This document shows, one piece after another, positions 42,101 through 52,700 of a stretch of DNA of 64,000 nt. The stretch comes from Siphonodentalium dalli (lineage: Eukaryota > Mollusca > Scaphopoda > Gadilida > Siphonodentaliidae). Under the pieces are notes generated by a model. The model saw only the letters and a program-made list of their open reading frames with translations, ran no database searches and was not told where the DNA came from. The translations under genes were made by a program, and so were the position numbers. Location: assembly GCA_032622095.1 (NCBI GenBank), contig CP136065.1:203988618-204052617 (forward strand), in the 5' to 3' direction. Within the stretch, counting starts at the first letter, position 1; each line of letters begins with the position of its first letter.

Positions 42101-42424
42101 CGCAAAGGTTGAATTATCCAGTGTAACATCTAAAACCACCATACGTCCATCAGTATCAAAAAAGCGCTTATCAATAGTCGGCTCTAAATGTTTAGAAATA
42201 AGAATGGCTGTGCCACGGGCTGTGTCAGTTCCAAATGACCAATAACCGTCCACATCTAAAGAAGCATTTACAGATGAGGATTCAAGTTGTCCGGAAATGT
42301 GTGTTTCTTGAAGAAATAAAATATGTAGAGAATTCATGTGAATCAGCATTTTAAGAATGTGTTGCTTCCGTTGACAACTAAGGCCATTACAATTGAAGGA
42401 TGCAAAATTAACAGGCGCCATCAT
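39176..42424 (-). pseudogene. LINE ORF2 (LA3), many frameshifts
   Basis: Starts at ATG 42424 (MMAPVNFASFNCNGLS). The endonuclease part has FNCNGLS, LFLQETHI and IIGGDYNFVD, but the segment before the RT linker is deleted (around 41850), removing the SDH motif. RT pieces: GVPGRTILNNAHL, SLDQAKSFDRVDH, SVRQGCSISPLLY, YADD at 40539-40550. The C-terminus ends near 39176 in ICQISTHNKVSINF. At least seven frame changes. Confidence 0.83.
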
Positions 42425-42829
42425 GATGGTTAATTTTGTGTGCGACGGTACTACAGCTCGATCTAGATGGACACAACAATACTGCAATAATACCAAACAA
42501 AAAGACAGCGCAAAGACAATGCCGGTCGACCAACGAACAGTGGATTACCTCTGAACGGCGGCCGCTCGGCAAAGTCGACGCACTGTCAACAAACCCTAAA
42601 AGTACATGGTCACCGAGTGCGTTACACACCGGTGACCAGGTACTTTGTATATACAAAGAAATAACACTGGGCAGACAATACAGTGACACAACCTCGACCG
42701 AGCAGAAAACAGCCGAAGACGGCTGTAATCTGATCGATTGGGCCTGGCGATACGCTGTCCGCACAGAACAATAAAAAGCACAAACACAAAGGAAAATCCT
42801 CCACCAAAACACTGGCGGATAAGTGCAAG

Positions 42830-42865
42830 TCCAGGGGCATTCCGCTGTCAGGTTGGGGGTTGTAG
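42830..42865 (-). other. Conserved ORF1-ORF2 spacer motif (LA3 copy)
   Basis: The plus strand reads CCAGGGGCATTCCGCTGTCA then GGTTGGGGGTTGTAGAAGA, a diverged member of the motif. Confidence 0.4.
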
Positions 42866-42915
42866 AAGAATATAGAATGTCCGTAATAACAAGTCCAGTG
42901 TTCGTTGTAGCTTCA

Positions 42916-44531
42916 TTAAAAAGAAATCATCGAGTCCGCATCTGACGTGACGTACTCCTCATCCGTCCGCACGTTGATGTCTTCAAAATTCCTTTTGTAG
43001 GCCGCAAAGTCCGACGACCCCGAAGCGGAACGCTTCAGCGGATTCCTCGAACCAGTGGTGTCCATAGCCTCCTGTGTCGCGGTGGATAAATCCACCGGAG
43101 GGACAGGAAGTTCCCCTAACTCTACCTTCTGCATCTCAGCAGTGGTGTCCACAACTGCTGACTCCGCAGAAGGGAGCGCACTAACAGGAGCGATGTCGCC
43201 ATCATCCTGCTTCCCGGCATCGACGGATGCCAGGATGGAGTTTAGAATCTCCCTCGCCATCGTGGAGGAAGGCTCCTCCAGAGGGGACGAGGGCGGAGGC
43301 TTATCCCCCTGGTTCGCACCAGGGGTCGCTCCTGACGAAGACGACGACGGAGGCTGCAGCTCCGGCGGGGGGTGGGGGTGGGGGGGGTCCCGCGGAACGT
43401 TCTGACCAGGAGGGGTCTCTCCAAACGATGTGAACAGTTACCCCGCCCACCTCCGGAGGGGACGAGGGGGAGGTTTACTCCCTTGCCTCACAGTAGAGTC
43501 CTCTACTGCAGGGCATCGGCATAGGACATCGGTGGGCTCCTCCGGACCCCCGAGGGGTTCTCCCTCTCCTCCGCTGTACGGCTCTCGGCCGCCACACGGT
43601 TCGGGCACGCCGGTGATGAACGATTGTGGCCTAAGCCCCGACACGAAAAACACATCCTCGGCCTCCCAGGGATCACCACGGGACAAAATCCCCACTTCCC
43701 ATAATTCAAAAAGAAGGGGATTAAGTCGAGATTCCTCAGAGACACCGACATGTCCACCTGAATGTCTGTCGATCACATTCGTCGCATCCTTGACCGAATG
43801 AATCTTCCTGTAGGGGCGCAGTGCCCCTAACACGAATTCTCTGTTCATGTGAAATGGTACCCACAGTACCTTCACAGACATCTTCCGCTCCTAAAACGGC
43901 TGAAAATTGATTGTGAAACGCATAGTGCCGCCGTCCACAATCAGGATCCCGACTCGTGTGCCCAACGTTTTTGCATGCGAAACACAAGGGCGGCCTGCCC
44001 CGGAATGAGGAGCGGGCAAATCTGGCCCCTCCCCATATCTATATACGCCGGCATACGCTGTAAAGCACTGTAAGACAATTTCATGACGGCCTCCTTCTTC
44101 CCATTTGCATACTGTCTGCCCTCCACCGCATCAAATTTATCAGCAAGGGTCATAACTGGACCGAATCTTTAAAAAAAATTTAGGATCGATTTGGTCGACA
44201 TATGGTAAGGAACCCAGAAAATTTGGATGGTAACTGTTTGTTCAAAGAAAGGCTTCATTGTGAACACAACACCAGATTCAAATGTATGCGAAGAACCACA
44301 AATTGAAAATTGCTCTTTGTACTGCTCGAAATACTGGTCATGAGTGAATGTTACATACCAGATGTCCGCCCTCTGTAATCTATAAAACGCCGAAATGGTA
44401 GTGACATCCACAATCAGAGACCGAAAATACGCAACCATCTGTTTCGTAGTCAGCATTCTCTATCCCGGCCCGGACACACGAATTTCCAAAGTCCGGGCCG
44501 CCCAATCTTCATTAACATCAATGTCCGCCAT
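42916..44531 (-). pseudogene. Recombinant LINE ORF1 (LA3) with duplicated knuckle region
   Basis: Starts at ATG 44531 (MADIDVNEDWAARTLEIRV), with a stop shortly after. One copy of the 'MKPFFE..VTI.IFWVPYHM' region leads to a first knuckle CFACKNVGHTSRDPDC (about 43960). Immediately after that, a second copy of the same region begins ('KMSVKVLWVPFHMNREFVLG', 43870), leading to a second knuckle CFSCRGLGHNRSSPAC (about 43650). The proline-rich tail and C-terminus (..GSRNPLKRSASGSS..SDADSMISF) follow. This is best explained by unequal recombination between two LA ORF1s. Multiple frameshifts. Confidence 0.72.
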
Positions 44532-44600
44532 GGCGACGTCCCTGGCGGACCAAACAAACAGCAATCAAAATAAGTAGGTCACGTCAAAAATCAAAACTAG

Positions 44601-44619
44601 CACTTTGACTTGGCCAAAA
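44601..44619 (-). ncRNA. U2: U2 snRNA gene 4, 5' remnant
   Basis: The minus strand reads TTTTGGCCAAGTCAAAGTG, U2 up to site A. The first 15 bases and the adjacent promoter (about 35 bp in all) are deleted. The junction to LA3 is intact. Confidence 0.8.
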
Positions 44620-45005
44620 TGCCGGGCCATTCAGCAGGAACCGTCGAGAAAATGTTTTAATAAAAGGTGTGTCGTCATAAAATCCCAGGAATCGACATGA
44701 ATCCTGAAAAAGAAAGAAATATGCATGAGAAGCGAAAATGGCGAAATTCCGGTGTTTTGCATGAAGCATGTGTTCGGATTTTGTTACAATTTAGAATAAA
44801 CACAAGAATTTCTTCATTTTTTTCGTGACTCCATTTGAGACATACGACGTACGTTCTTCTGACTCTATTTAATACTGTACTGTTGATCCATTATAAGCTC
44901 ATCGAGTCGTGCAAACCAAAATGTTGCGAAAGATGCTAAATGTCACGAAATCTGAACCTTACTTTTTTGCAATAGTTTTCTTTGCATTTGTGAAATTACA
45001 TTAAG
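44620..45005 (-). promoter_or_regulatory. U2 array spacer (copy 4), truncated
   Basis: Aligns with the full spacers from 'gccgggccattcagcaggaa' to 'gtgaaattacattaagg', then stops. The U2 3' end expected beyond it is missing; unrelated sequence (45006-45077) and an LA fragment follow. Confidence 0.78.
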
Positions 45006-45077
45006 GCAGGGTTTCCGCCAAGGGGAAATTAATGAGTCCGTATTGGGGAAACACATAACGCGACGGGGCGACCATGG

Positions 45078-45537
45078 TTCCGTATAACTTTTATTCGATG
45101 ATCCGATATAATACATGGATACAGATTACAGAAAAATTACAGAAAGGTACAGTTTATAACAAGAAACCGAATGCAAAGCTGGCAACCTGCCGGCACCGTA
45201 CCCATCCCCGCTCCGAATAAAAACAGACGAATCTGCGATATCACAGGGTTGGAGCGAGGACCGGACAAACAAAGAATAGGGTAATATAAATTACCCACCC
45301 AACTCCCCTCGAGAAATGTGCGATAGAGTTATCGATCCCGCATCCCGGAGACACAAAGTTCTCCACTATGCAAGAAGGATAACTAACGATTCTTACGAAA
45401 AGAAGGCCGACTATAGAGTTCTCGGTATTTAAAAGTTAAAGGTAACCTTATTGTCGGTCGAAATTTGACAAATATCATCCGTGACCGTCCAATACTTGTC
45501 AAAGTCCGACCGAGAAAGGCGACAGAAGTCAACTAAA
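45078..45537 (-). mobile_element. LA4: 3'-end fragment of a site-A LINE
   Basis: Very similar to the last 450 bp of LA3 (38843-39290): 'aacttttattcgatgat', the 3' UTR hairpin (45326-45384) and the last codons of ORF2 (..SDFDKYWTVT.DI). It lacks an A-tail and U2 flank on one side and breaks off at 45537 on the other. Confidence 0.8.
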
Positions 45538-45886
45538 ATGGCTGTTGATGTCTTTTAGAGTTAAATATTTTAGCTTTGGCATTCACATAATATACATAAT
45601 GTGGGAATATTATCACATATAAATAGGTAGTTGGTATACCTAATAAATGCATATATAATATTTTTTTTAATTACTTGGTATAAAAAGTTTTGTTTATGTG
45701 AATGTAAAAAAAAAAAAGTGGCAAAGTAACCCCGGTTTACGGTACAGACTTTTCAAGGATAACTATATCAGAAACACTAAATGTCCAGTCTCTAAGTCAT
45801 TATACAGACCTTTTGTGAAAATTATAATTTATCTTTTCACCAACCACAAAAGGATCCATGTGTAGTCTGCGCAGAAAACGCCGAAA
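45538..45886. other. Non-coding interval
   Basis: AT-rich with an A12 run near 45707-45718; nothing recognised. Confidence 0.5.
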
Positions 45887-46399
45887 ATGACAAATCTCTC
45901 CCATCGCGTGTCGCGAGACCCCCGTCTGCTCAAGTGTCTTCGCCGCCGTCGCTGGGGAGAAGGATATGGAGGGCAACCTCCGCTTCCATTTCCCCCAGGA
46001 GACGCCGCTCGCTTCGCATGGCTTTCCTATCAGAGCGCGACCCCGGTTGGCGAATCAAAATTTGTCGAAGCACAAACCACCAACCGACCTCATGTTGTGA
46101 CATTCGATTTGGAATCAGTCTTGACAACTCCATGTTGTAACCGCCTTGTCTTAAAGGATTCCAAGGAACCTGAAACCTTGCAGGAACTTCGAGCATTGTG
46201 GTTTAATCATCACGTTTTTAATATCCAGCGGTTCTTGATAGCTGAAAGGATTCTTGGCTGCAAACGTACTTTATTCATGGAAATTACTTTAGATATGTAC
46301 TTTGCATTTGCTTATGGAATCCCAAAGGTGGATGAATTAAGGTGCTATGGTAATTACGGGAAAGAAGAAGAAAACGCAATCAGTATTCAAACTAAATGA
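45887..46399 (+). CDS. Unrecognised gene fragment, first segment
   Basis: An open frame of 170 residues beginning MTNLSHRVSRDPRLLK. The first 50 residues are basic and proline-rich, and the middle (from PHVVTFDLESVLTTP to ETLQELRALWFNHHVFN) looks like ordinary globular protein sequence. I do not recognise a family. It may be an exon: possible GT donor sites occur near its end (for example AAG|GTGGAT about 46328), and a plausible acceptor lies at 46626. It could be a host gene remnant or a transposon gene. Low confidence as a true CDS. Confidence 0.35.
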   Translation: MTNLSHRVSRDPRLLKCLRRRRWGEGYGGQPPLPFPPGDAARFAWLSYQSATPVGESKFVEAQTTNRPHVVTFDLESVLTTPCCNRLVLKDSKEPETLQELRALWFNHHVFNIQRFLIAERILGCKRTLFMEITLDMYFAFAYGIPKVDELRCYGNYGKEEENAISIQTK

Positions 46400-46626
46400 T
46401 AAAATATTAAAGAGTTGTGAACAATTTTCATACCATGGACTGTAGTTCACTTCAAATGGAAAAATTAAACTCGCACAGGAAATCTAGACAGTAAATGACA
46501 TCTTTTCAATACATGTTTGCCTAGGTAAACATTTCTTTATTGAAATACATAATTATCCAATGAAAAATTCACAATCTATATGTATATATATATATTTTAT
46601 GTAATTCATCTTGCATACTGCTCCTA

Positions 46627-47129
46627 GAGAGTGTTTATGTTAACAAAGAATCTGAATATGCTGTCACTTTAGCGGCTATAAAGGAGGATGCAGGGTTGAT
46701 AGAGGGACACAGGCTCTGCTCAGCAGGAAAACTTATGTTTCTGTTGTCACGGGATGCAATTGTGCCCATGCCTGAGCCTCTGGATGTTATTCCGGTCATC
46801 GCTGATATGATAGAGACCATTCTCAACCAACCAGGGACAATCGATCCCGATCCTTCTCTGCTCATTGGGTTAGCTTTTTATGCTGCGAACTTGTGTGTCT
46901 TGGTCCAGAAGAAGTATGAAACAGATTCTGCAGTCTCTGATATCATAGACCCTGAGAAAACTGTTAATGAATTTGGTAGAGTTGTTCAGAGAATCAATGA
47001 AGACTGCAATCAGACAGCAATTTTTTTTTTAAACTCGTTCATGAGGACTTTCCGATTGGTGAGGTGCAATTTATCATGAGGTATGGGATGGATGTGAATG
47101 TTTGTTTGTTCGAAAATTTTGTTGTTTGA
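46627..47129 (+). pseudogene. Unrecognised exon-like segment with a frameshift
   Basis: A good acceptor (..cttgcatactgctcctag) precedes an open frame that continues through 'LFLLSRDAIVPMPEPLDVIP', 'LIGLAFYAANLCVLVQKKYE' and 'NEFGRVVQRINEDCNQTAI'. At a T10 run (47022-47031) the frame is lost by one base; the other frame then continues sensibly (KLVHEDFPIGEVQFIMRYGM..) to a TGA at 47127-47129. The loss in a homopolymer suggests a decayed gene or a sequencing indel. Family unknown. Confidence 0.45.
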
Positions 47130-47609
47130 CACTGAAAAGTAGCCATTTCTTTGCACCTGAGTGTCCCACAAAGCAATCCAAAGCTACGTATATTAGTCGA
47201 TCATTTTCCGTGGGTGCATTAATTCTGTTGATGGTATCCAGATAATTAATCATGTAATTATGCACGTAAGACTGCCGTCTGATTGAAGACTATATCAAGC
47301 TACAAGTTGCAGTGTTAATGAACTAAACACTAAAAAGCATCTATGCATTGTCCAATAATATCTAGCTGGGAGAATTGAATTTAGTATTTACTATAATTTC
47401 AAGTAGCTTCCGCGAAAATGAAACTGATATATTCCATGTATTCTGTCAATCGTAAAACTAATTGCGCTGTGACATCATATATACTGCAGGGTTTGTCTGC
47501 AGGAGATATTTATAGCGGCGAAATATGAATGGAAGCGAAATCTTTCAAACTCGAAACACGTAGCTTGTCAATAGTCTGTATTAGTCCAACAACTGACGAC
47601 CGCTGCTAT
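47130..47609. other. Non-coding interval
   Basis: No gene or repeat recognised. Confidence 0.4.
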
Positions 47610-47830
47610 GGAGTTTTAGCCAACGTGTTATAAAATATAATTGAGTTTTGGCGGGAAATGGGAACATGTGCGCCGTTGTTTGTGTTTGGGGACCCAGGCG
47701 GGACAACAAAACTATTATTGACTGTACTTTGACTTTATCTCCATATTGGGGGGGGGGGGTATTTTGTGTTTATCCTCCATGCATGTAATATGGGTCAAAT
47801 GAATGGTGTTGTCAGTATGAATTCCAGCTA
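47610..47830 (+). repeat. Dispersed repeat, partner of 1-240
   Basis: The inverted copy of 1-240; includes a G10 run at 47749. The word GTACGATAGCACGGGATCTC follows at 47867, as it does (same strand) at 269. Confidence 0.7.
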
Positions 47831-47903
47831 TAAAGACTGATTTGAGACAGGTTCCGTATTATAATAGTACGATAGCACGGGATCTCGGAGGTAGATGCCT
47901 CCT

Positions 47904-48009
47904 TTGGTAGGAGAACCGCCTGTTGGTATATATATTATTTATAATTTGTAGTGTTATTGGTAGGAGAACCGCCTGTTGGTATATATATTATGTATAATTT
48001 GTAGTGTTA
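47904..48009. repeat. 53-bp tandem duplication
   Basis: 47904-47956 and 47957-48009 differ by a single base (ttggtaggagaaccgcctgt ... tttgtagtgtta). Confidence 0.92.
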
Positions 48010-49780
48010 TTGGCATCAAAGCTTATCGAACTATAGATAGTGTTTCTCTGAAATGATACAAATAAAGAGTTCATTCCACTACTGAATGTGTCTCAATGAG
48101 AATTTGAAATTTACCAGCGGAAAAAAATTATGTTATATTAACTTGATTATATTCCGTGGAGCTCTAAATATACATATCTAAATGACTTTAAATTCATGAT
48201 GACATACATAGAGCCGTGATATTTCATTATGCTGTCTATGTTTATTTACTTTAAATTAAAATTACTTAATTTAAATGTAAATTATGTTCTTTTCCAAATA
48301 GATGGTTAGCAGAGCGCAGAGTAATTATCCAATTAATATGAATGAAGCTAGTTATAAGAAATATCTATGTAACTGTGGTGGGGGTGCTTATCCCGACAAC
48401 TTGTAATTTACTCGGAGTGTTCCCCCGCTGAATCCCATGCACATTTCGGATGCCCGTCTATAGACGAAATGCTCATTTACCTTATTGCGTCATAAAATTT
48501 CAGAATCTCTGATATGCGCTTGGAAAAGATTAATCTATCAATGGCAAATAAAGCGTGTTCTCATTCTCCTGTGTCCCGGTTTCCCTTAAGCATGACTAAT
48601 AAAGAGCGTTCGTTTATTCGTGACATGGAATGGATAAAGAGCGTTTGTCTAACTGATAAATTAAAAATGGCAGACTTCCATCAGTTTTAGTAATTAGCGC
48701 GGTTTACTGTATATTATTAATCACACGGTAAGCAATCAATGATTATCGCGAAAATTACGAACTTTCGGTCTCTATTTTCGAAACGGCCTTTTAGTATATT
48801 TTCTTGTTAATCTATCTGTTATCGAGGAACACCATGGTCGGCAAAAGATGATATTTGTCAGTGAAACAGTTGTTCAAACTGGGTGTGGCTGACCGTGATT
48901 AGCACCTTCGGAGTCGGAATGGGTGAATTTAATGCATTTTGTATTGGCATGTGGTTCATTAAAGATACTGGGGTAATGCATTTAACGTTTTAGAGCAAGC
49001 AATTGGTTAATCGCTATATAAAACTGAAAGTTCGTAATTTTAGCATTCCTAAGTAAATTCCTAAGTTTGTAAAGCTGGACTTGTGTTCTCATAGTACTCG
49101 ACTAGATATATCCAAGGAAATTACTTGCTTGTAATTGGAATTTAACTCAAGTCGATTTATCTTTGTTTGCAACATATATCGACGTGACATGATATTTTAT
49201 AACACCTTGCATAAAAATTAAATTGGTGCTATATTATGAATCTCTGGGAATATTTTGCCTTATTCATTCTTTCTATTGGTGTTTGTTAGGACAGCGGTCT
49301 GTAATTTATTCCACGGTTTTGTAATCCCCCATGCAGTGTTCGAGGTGGGGGTCTTAATTTGGCATTATGAAGCGCTCGTAAAACGGCCCAATAATTATGG
49401 CCCTAAGTCATTACCTGTGATATTTAATAGATGAACCTAGCATAATGTGTTAACGGAATCAATATGACTAGTCTTGTACAACCAATATATAGTTTTGCTC
49501 ACAAGATTACTTTTTTCCAGAAACCGGGGTTCGTGGTGGGGCGTGAATTTGATGCTACTATACAGCCCTCTTAGTGTAATGTGTTAACGGAATCTATATG
49601 ACTAGTACTATAAACCCATGACCGATAAGATTTCTAGTGTCAAATTTCCAAAGTCACCGTGACCGAAATTTAGCAAATGGGCAATTATTACATAGAGGTA
49701 TAATCATATTGCAAATGTTTATTCTAAATAAATACGTAACAAATGTAACGCATATACACATGTACAACTGATCACAATAC
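48010..49780. other. Non-coding interval with a short repeated word
   Basis: No gene seen. The word 'taatgtgttaacggaatc(a/t)atatgactagt' occurs twice (about 49443-49472 and 49577-49606). Otherwise nothing is recognised. Confidence 0.45.
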
Positions 49781-52700
49781 TTAATGGCAGCCAATTGGTG
49801 ATGGCAGTGGCGACGATGGAGGTGTTAGCATGCAAGCTGGACATTTAGCGGTTGGCGAGCTTTTTGGCGTCGATTGCTTGATGGGTGACTTTGGTTCACA
49901 ATCATTCAACATTTCCAGCATATCCGTGACATTTTGTGATCCTGTCTCTGAGTCCGTCTCACATAACAAACTGGCGGCTGAGCCAACCTAAAATATAATC
50001 ATGCATGGTTAGTTGTTTAGCTGGTTAGTGAGCCAGGCTATACTACAAAATCGAGAAAAATACAATTAACGTCTTCCAAAAACAATAGGTTTCTTGTTGA
50101 TCACCACATTGATTTACAAGTCGGCGAGATGATATTATACATTACATATTATTAAGTCGCTGAGAACGAATTTATAGTAGGATCATATGCACCTAACTAC
50201 GGCAACGGTAAGGCTATTATAAATTCAAATCTTTCCTCTTGTGCATTGACCACGTATACCCAATTTATCTAACATTTATGTACATTTCATGTTGTACTGA
50301 CGTCGCCAATTAAATATTGTCGAGAATGCAGGATAAGTTGGCCCGGTGAGGAAGTCGGCACCTGAGAAGTCGCTCCCATATTTACAACAGACTAGCATTT
50401 TACAATTAAAATCAATTTGTTTAATTGTAGATGAACAAATTACCACTGAATCAGCTATAATAGTTCATTACCCTCCCCCCCCCCCCCCAACTGAAAAAAC
50501 AGTAATTGTCAATCATCAAAATTGCAATTAAAAGTGCTGATTAAATGTCTATGCTTCTTATTTTATTTGGCAATAACAATATATTAAATATACTCGCTTA
50601 TGTGCTCTAACCTGTCATTATTTTCCTCAGCCTGGCGATATATACGTGCCTTCTCAACAAGATGGTCTGCAGCTACACTTCGTTTGTGTGCAGGAGATAG
50701 TGATTTATATTGAGCGTGACCCTGTTTGAATAACGCAGCGGCGGAGATGAAAGTCCCACGACCTGATTTATTTATCTCTAGGCGTCTCCATTTGTGGGCA
50801 AAATATACTGCAGGATTTTTGCCAACTGATTTCAATTTGATCTTAGGAAATCAAGGGACTATGTTCTTTTTACGTCTCAATTTTGTTCATGCAATGCCTT
50901 TACGTTTCTAAGAGTTTTTATCTCGCAACGACTGTTGCTTTAAAATAGTAGGAAATGAATCTCTGCAAAAGAGATATTGATCCTTGTCCAGTTGTTCACC
51001 AGCTTTAATTGAATCTAGAATGTACTCATATTTAACAATGGGAAAGCCCTTTGATAATGCAGCAACCAGGTCAATGGAAAGTTTGGCACCCTTTGTCTCC
51101 GATGAAACAACTGTATATTGTTTCATGGAGTCGTTTTCTCGCCAGATGGAAATCGAACTAGCTACGTGTCCACCGTTTTGTTCGATAAGAATTTTTAATA
51201 TCGCACTGTTTTAAGTTTCGAAAGGGGCCCGTCTTTGGAACAGTTCCACATAGAACAAATTTGCCAGAAAAGACAGTCACAGCATCAGCTTTACGCTTTT
51301 GCTGACGAGGGGATGGCTCAGAATTTAATATGTTTGCAACATATTTCTCGAATTCCACATGTGCTAACTTGTCTCCGTTTGTGATTTCAAAATGAAGATT
51401 ATTCCAACTGTGTTGAAATATTTTCAAAACAGGGTCCTCTCTTTGTCTGCCCCCACCTTGCATTGTTTTGGTATAGTATATACGGGCATGGTCATAATTG
51501 GCATGTTCTCCACCCTCCGCCTGGAATCTGGCTAATGGAAATGGAAGATTTTTCATCAAGGTTGGAGCTATATCAATGAACTTTAGCATGTAAGGGGTCA
51601 GTTCCTTGTGTGTATATCGAGAACAAAAAAGTTGATAAAAACATTCTGAATTGTATTTGTATTTGACAATGTCATCTTCTGAATATCCCCAAGAGTAATC
51701 ATCTGGGTGAAGAGAACCCAAAGGAATCCGCTTTTTAACACTGGATCGGGATCTTTCTTTGCGATTTCCATCATCTCATAAAATGTTGCCAAATCAACGA
51801 CACTTGCTCAAATTCTGTGAAGGAGTTTGGTAACTTTTTATCTAAGGGGCTGGGAAATGTGTCGTCATCAGGAACGACATTACTCCATGGATGAGGCCAG
51901 TTGGTTCCAGGCGGAGGTGGGGCGATGATGGCGATTGCATGGTCTTTGTTAAATTTAATGGGATCGGGTTTACCGTTGGTATATGTAAAAGAAAAATATC
52001 CATATTTAATGTATCTTTTATTCAGGTTAGATTTCAAGTTTCCCAAACGCATGTTGCGATCAGTATTCTCGTCAAATCCAGGTCTGCCTTTTACTCTACT
52101 AGAATGGTTTAGTATTAAGTTGATTTCAATATTCAAGACCTTTTCAACGCTCCTAGCAATACCGTGGAGGACACAGAAAGCGAAGTCATGTATGGGTATG
52201 GCAGGTATTAATGAGGTTTCATGTTTCCGATTAAGGGATTCTACCACGTCGGTGCGAAAACATGTACTTTGGTCTACAACATTGGCATCCTTCTTTGAAG
52301 ATGTGTAAATACTGTGCTCCATGTCTTTCCTAGGACCCAAGTTCCCCTTACCGTCAAGTATGGCCTGTAATAACATATCTCCGGTCATGAAAACTTTTAT
52401 GCCTTTATTTTGCAAAGATTTCAGTTCCTCATTGAGGTCTGCCAATCAGATCCGTGAAAAATGTAAATGGGGTAAACAATTTTGCTACTCTGGAGTAAAT
52501 TTCCATGCAGGCACATTGCATTATCGATGGGAGTAATGGCCAGAAATGTTTGACTTTTTTCCTATTACTCTGCCATCACCATATATTCGAAAATTCAACA
52601 CATTATCGGCCGAGAGGAAAGGGAATCTAACTGTAAGGACTTGTATGAGCCATTCTACGCTGACACGCCAGCCAGTGGATGTCATTGTTGGCTGTATCAC

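Larger units (their letters stand above)
38832..44600 (-). mobile_element. LA3: site-A U2-targeting LINE, decayed
   Basis: Both junctions are recognisable: 5' exactly after U2 CAAAGTG (44601) and 3' A-tail against GTGTAGTATCTG. The order is leader, a recombinant ORF1 (44531-42916), spacer, ORF2 (42424-39176) and 3' UTR with a single hairpin. Many frameshifts and deletions make it older or less constrained than LA2. Confidence 0.85.

Noticed and set aside
46627-47129. Treating this segment as an intact CDS from the TTG at 46696
   Set aside because: The frame extends upstream to a plausible splice acceptor with no ATG, and it is lost at the T10 run, after which another frame carries the better sequence.
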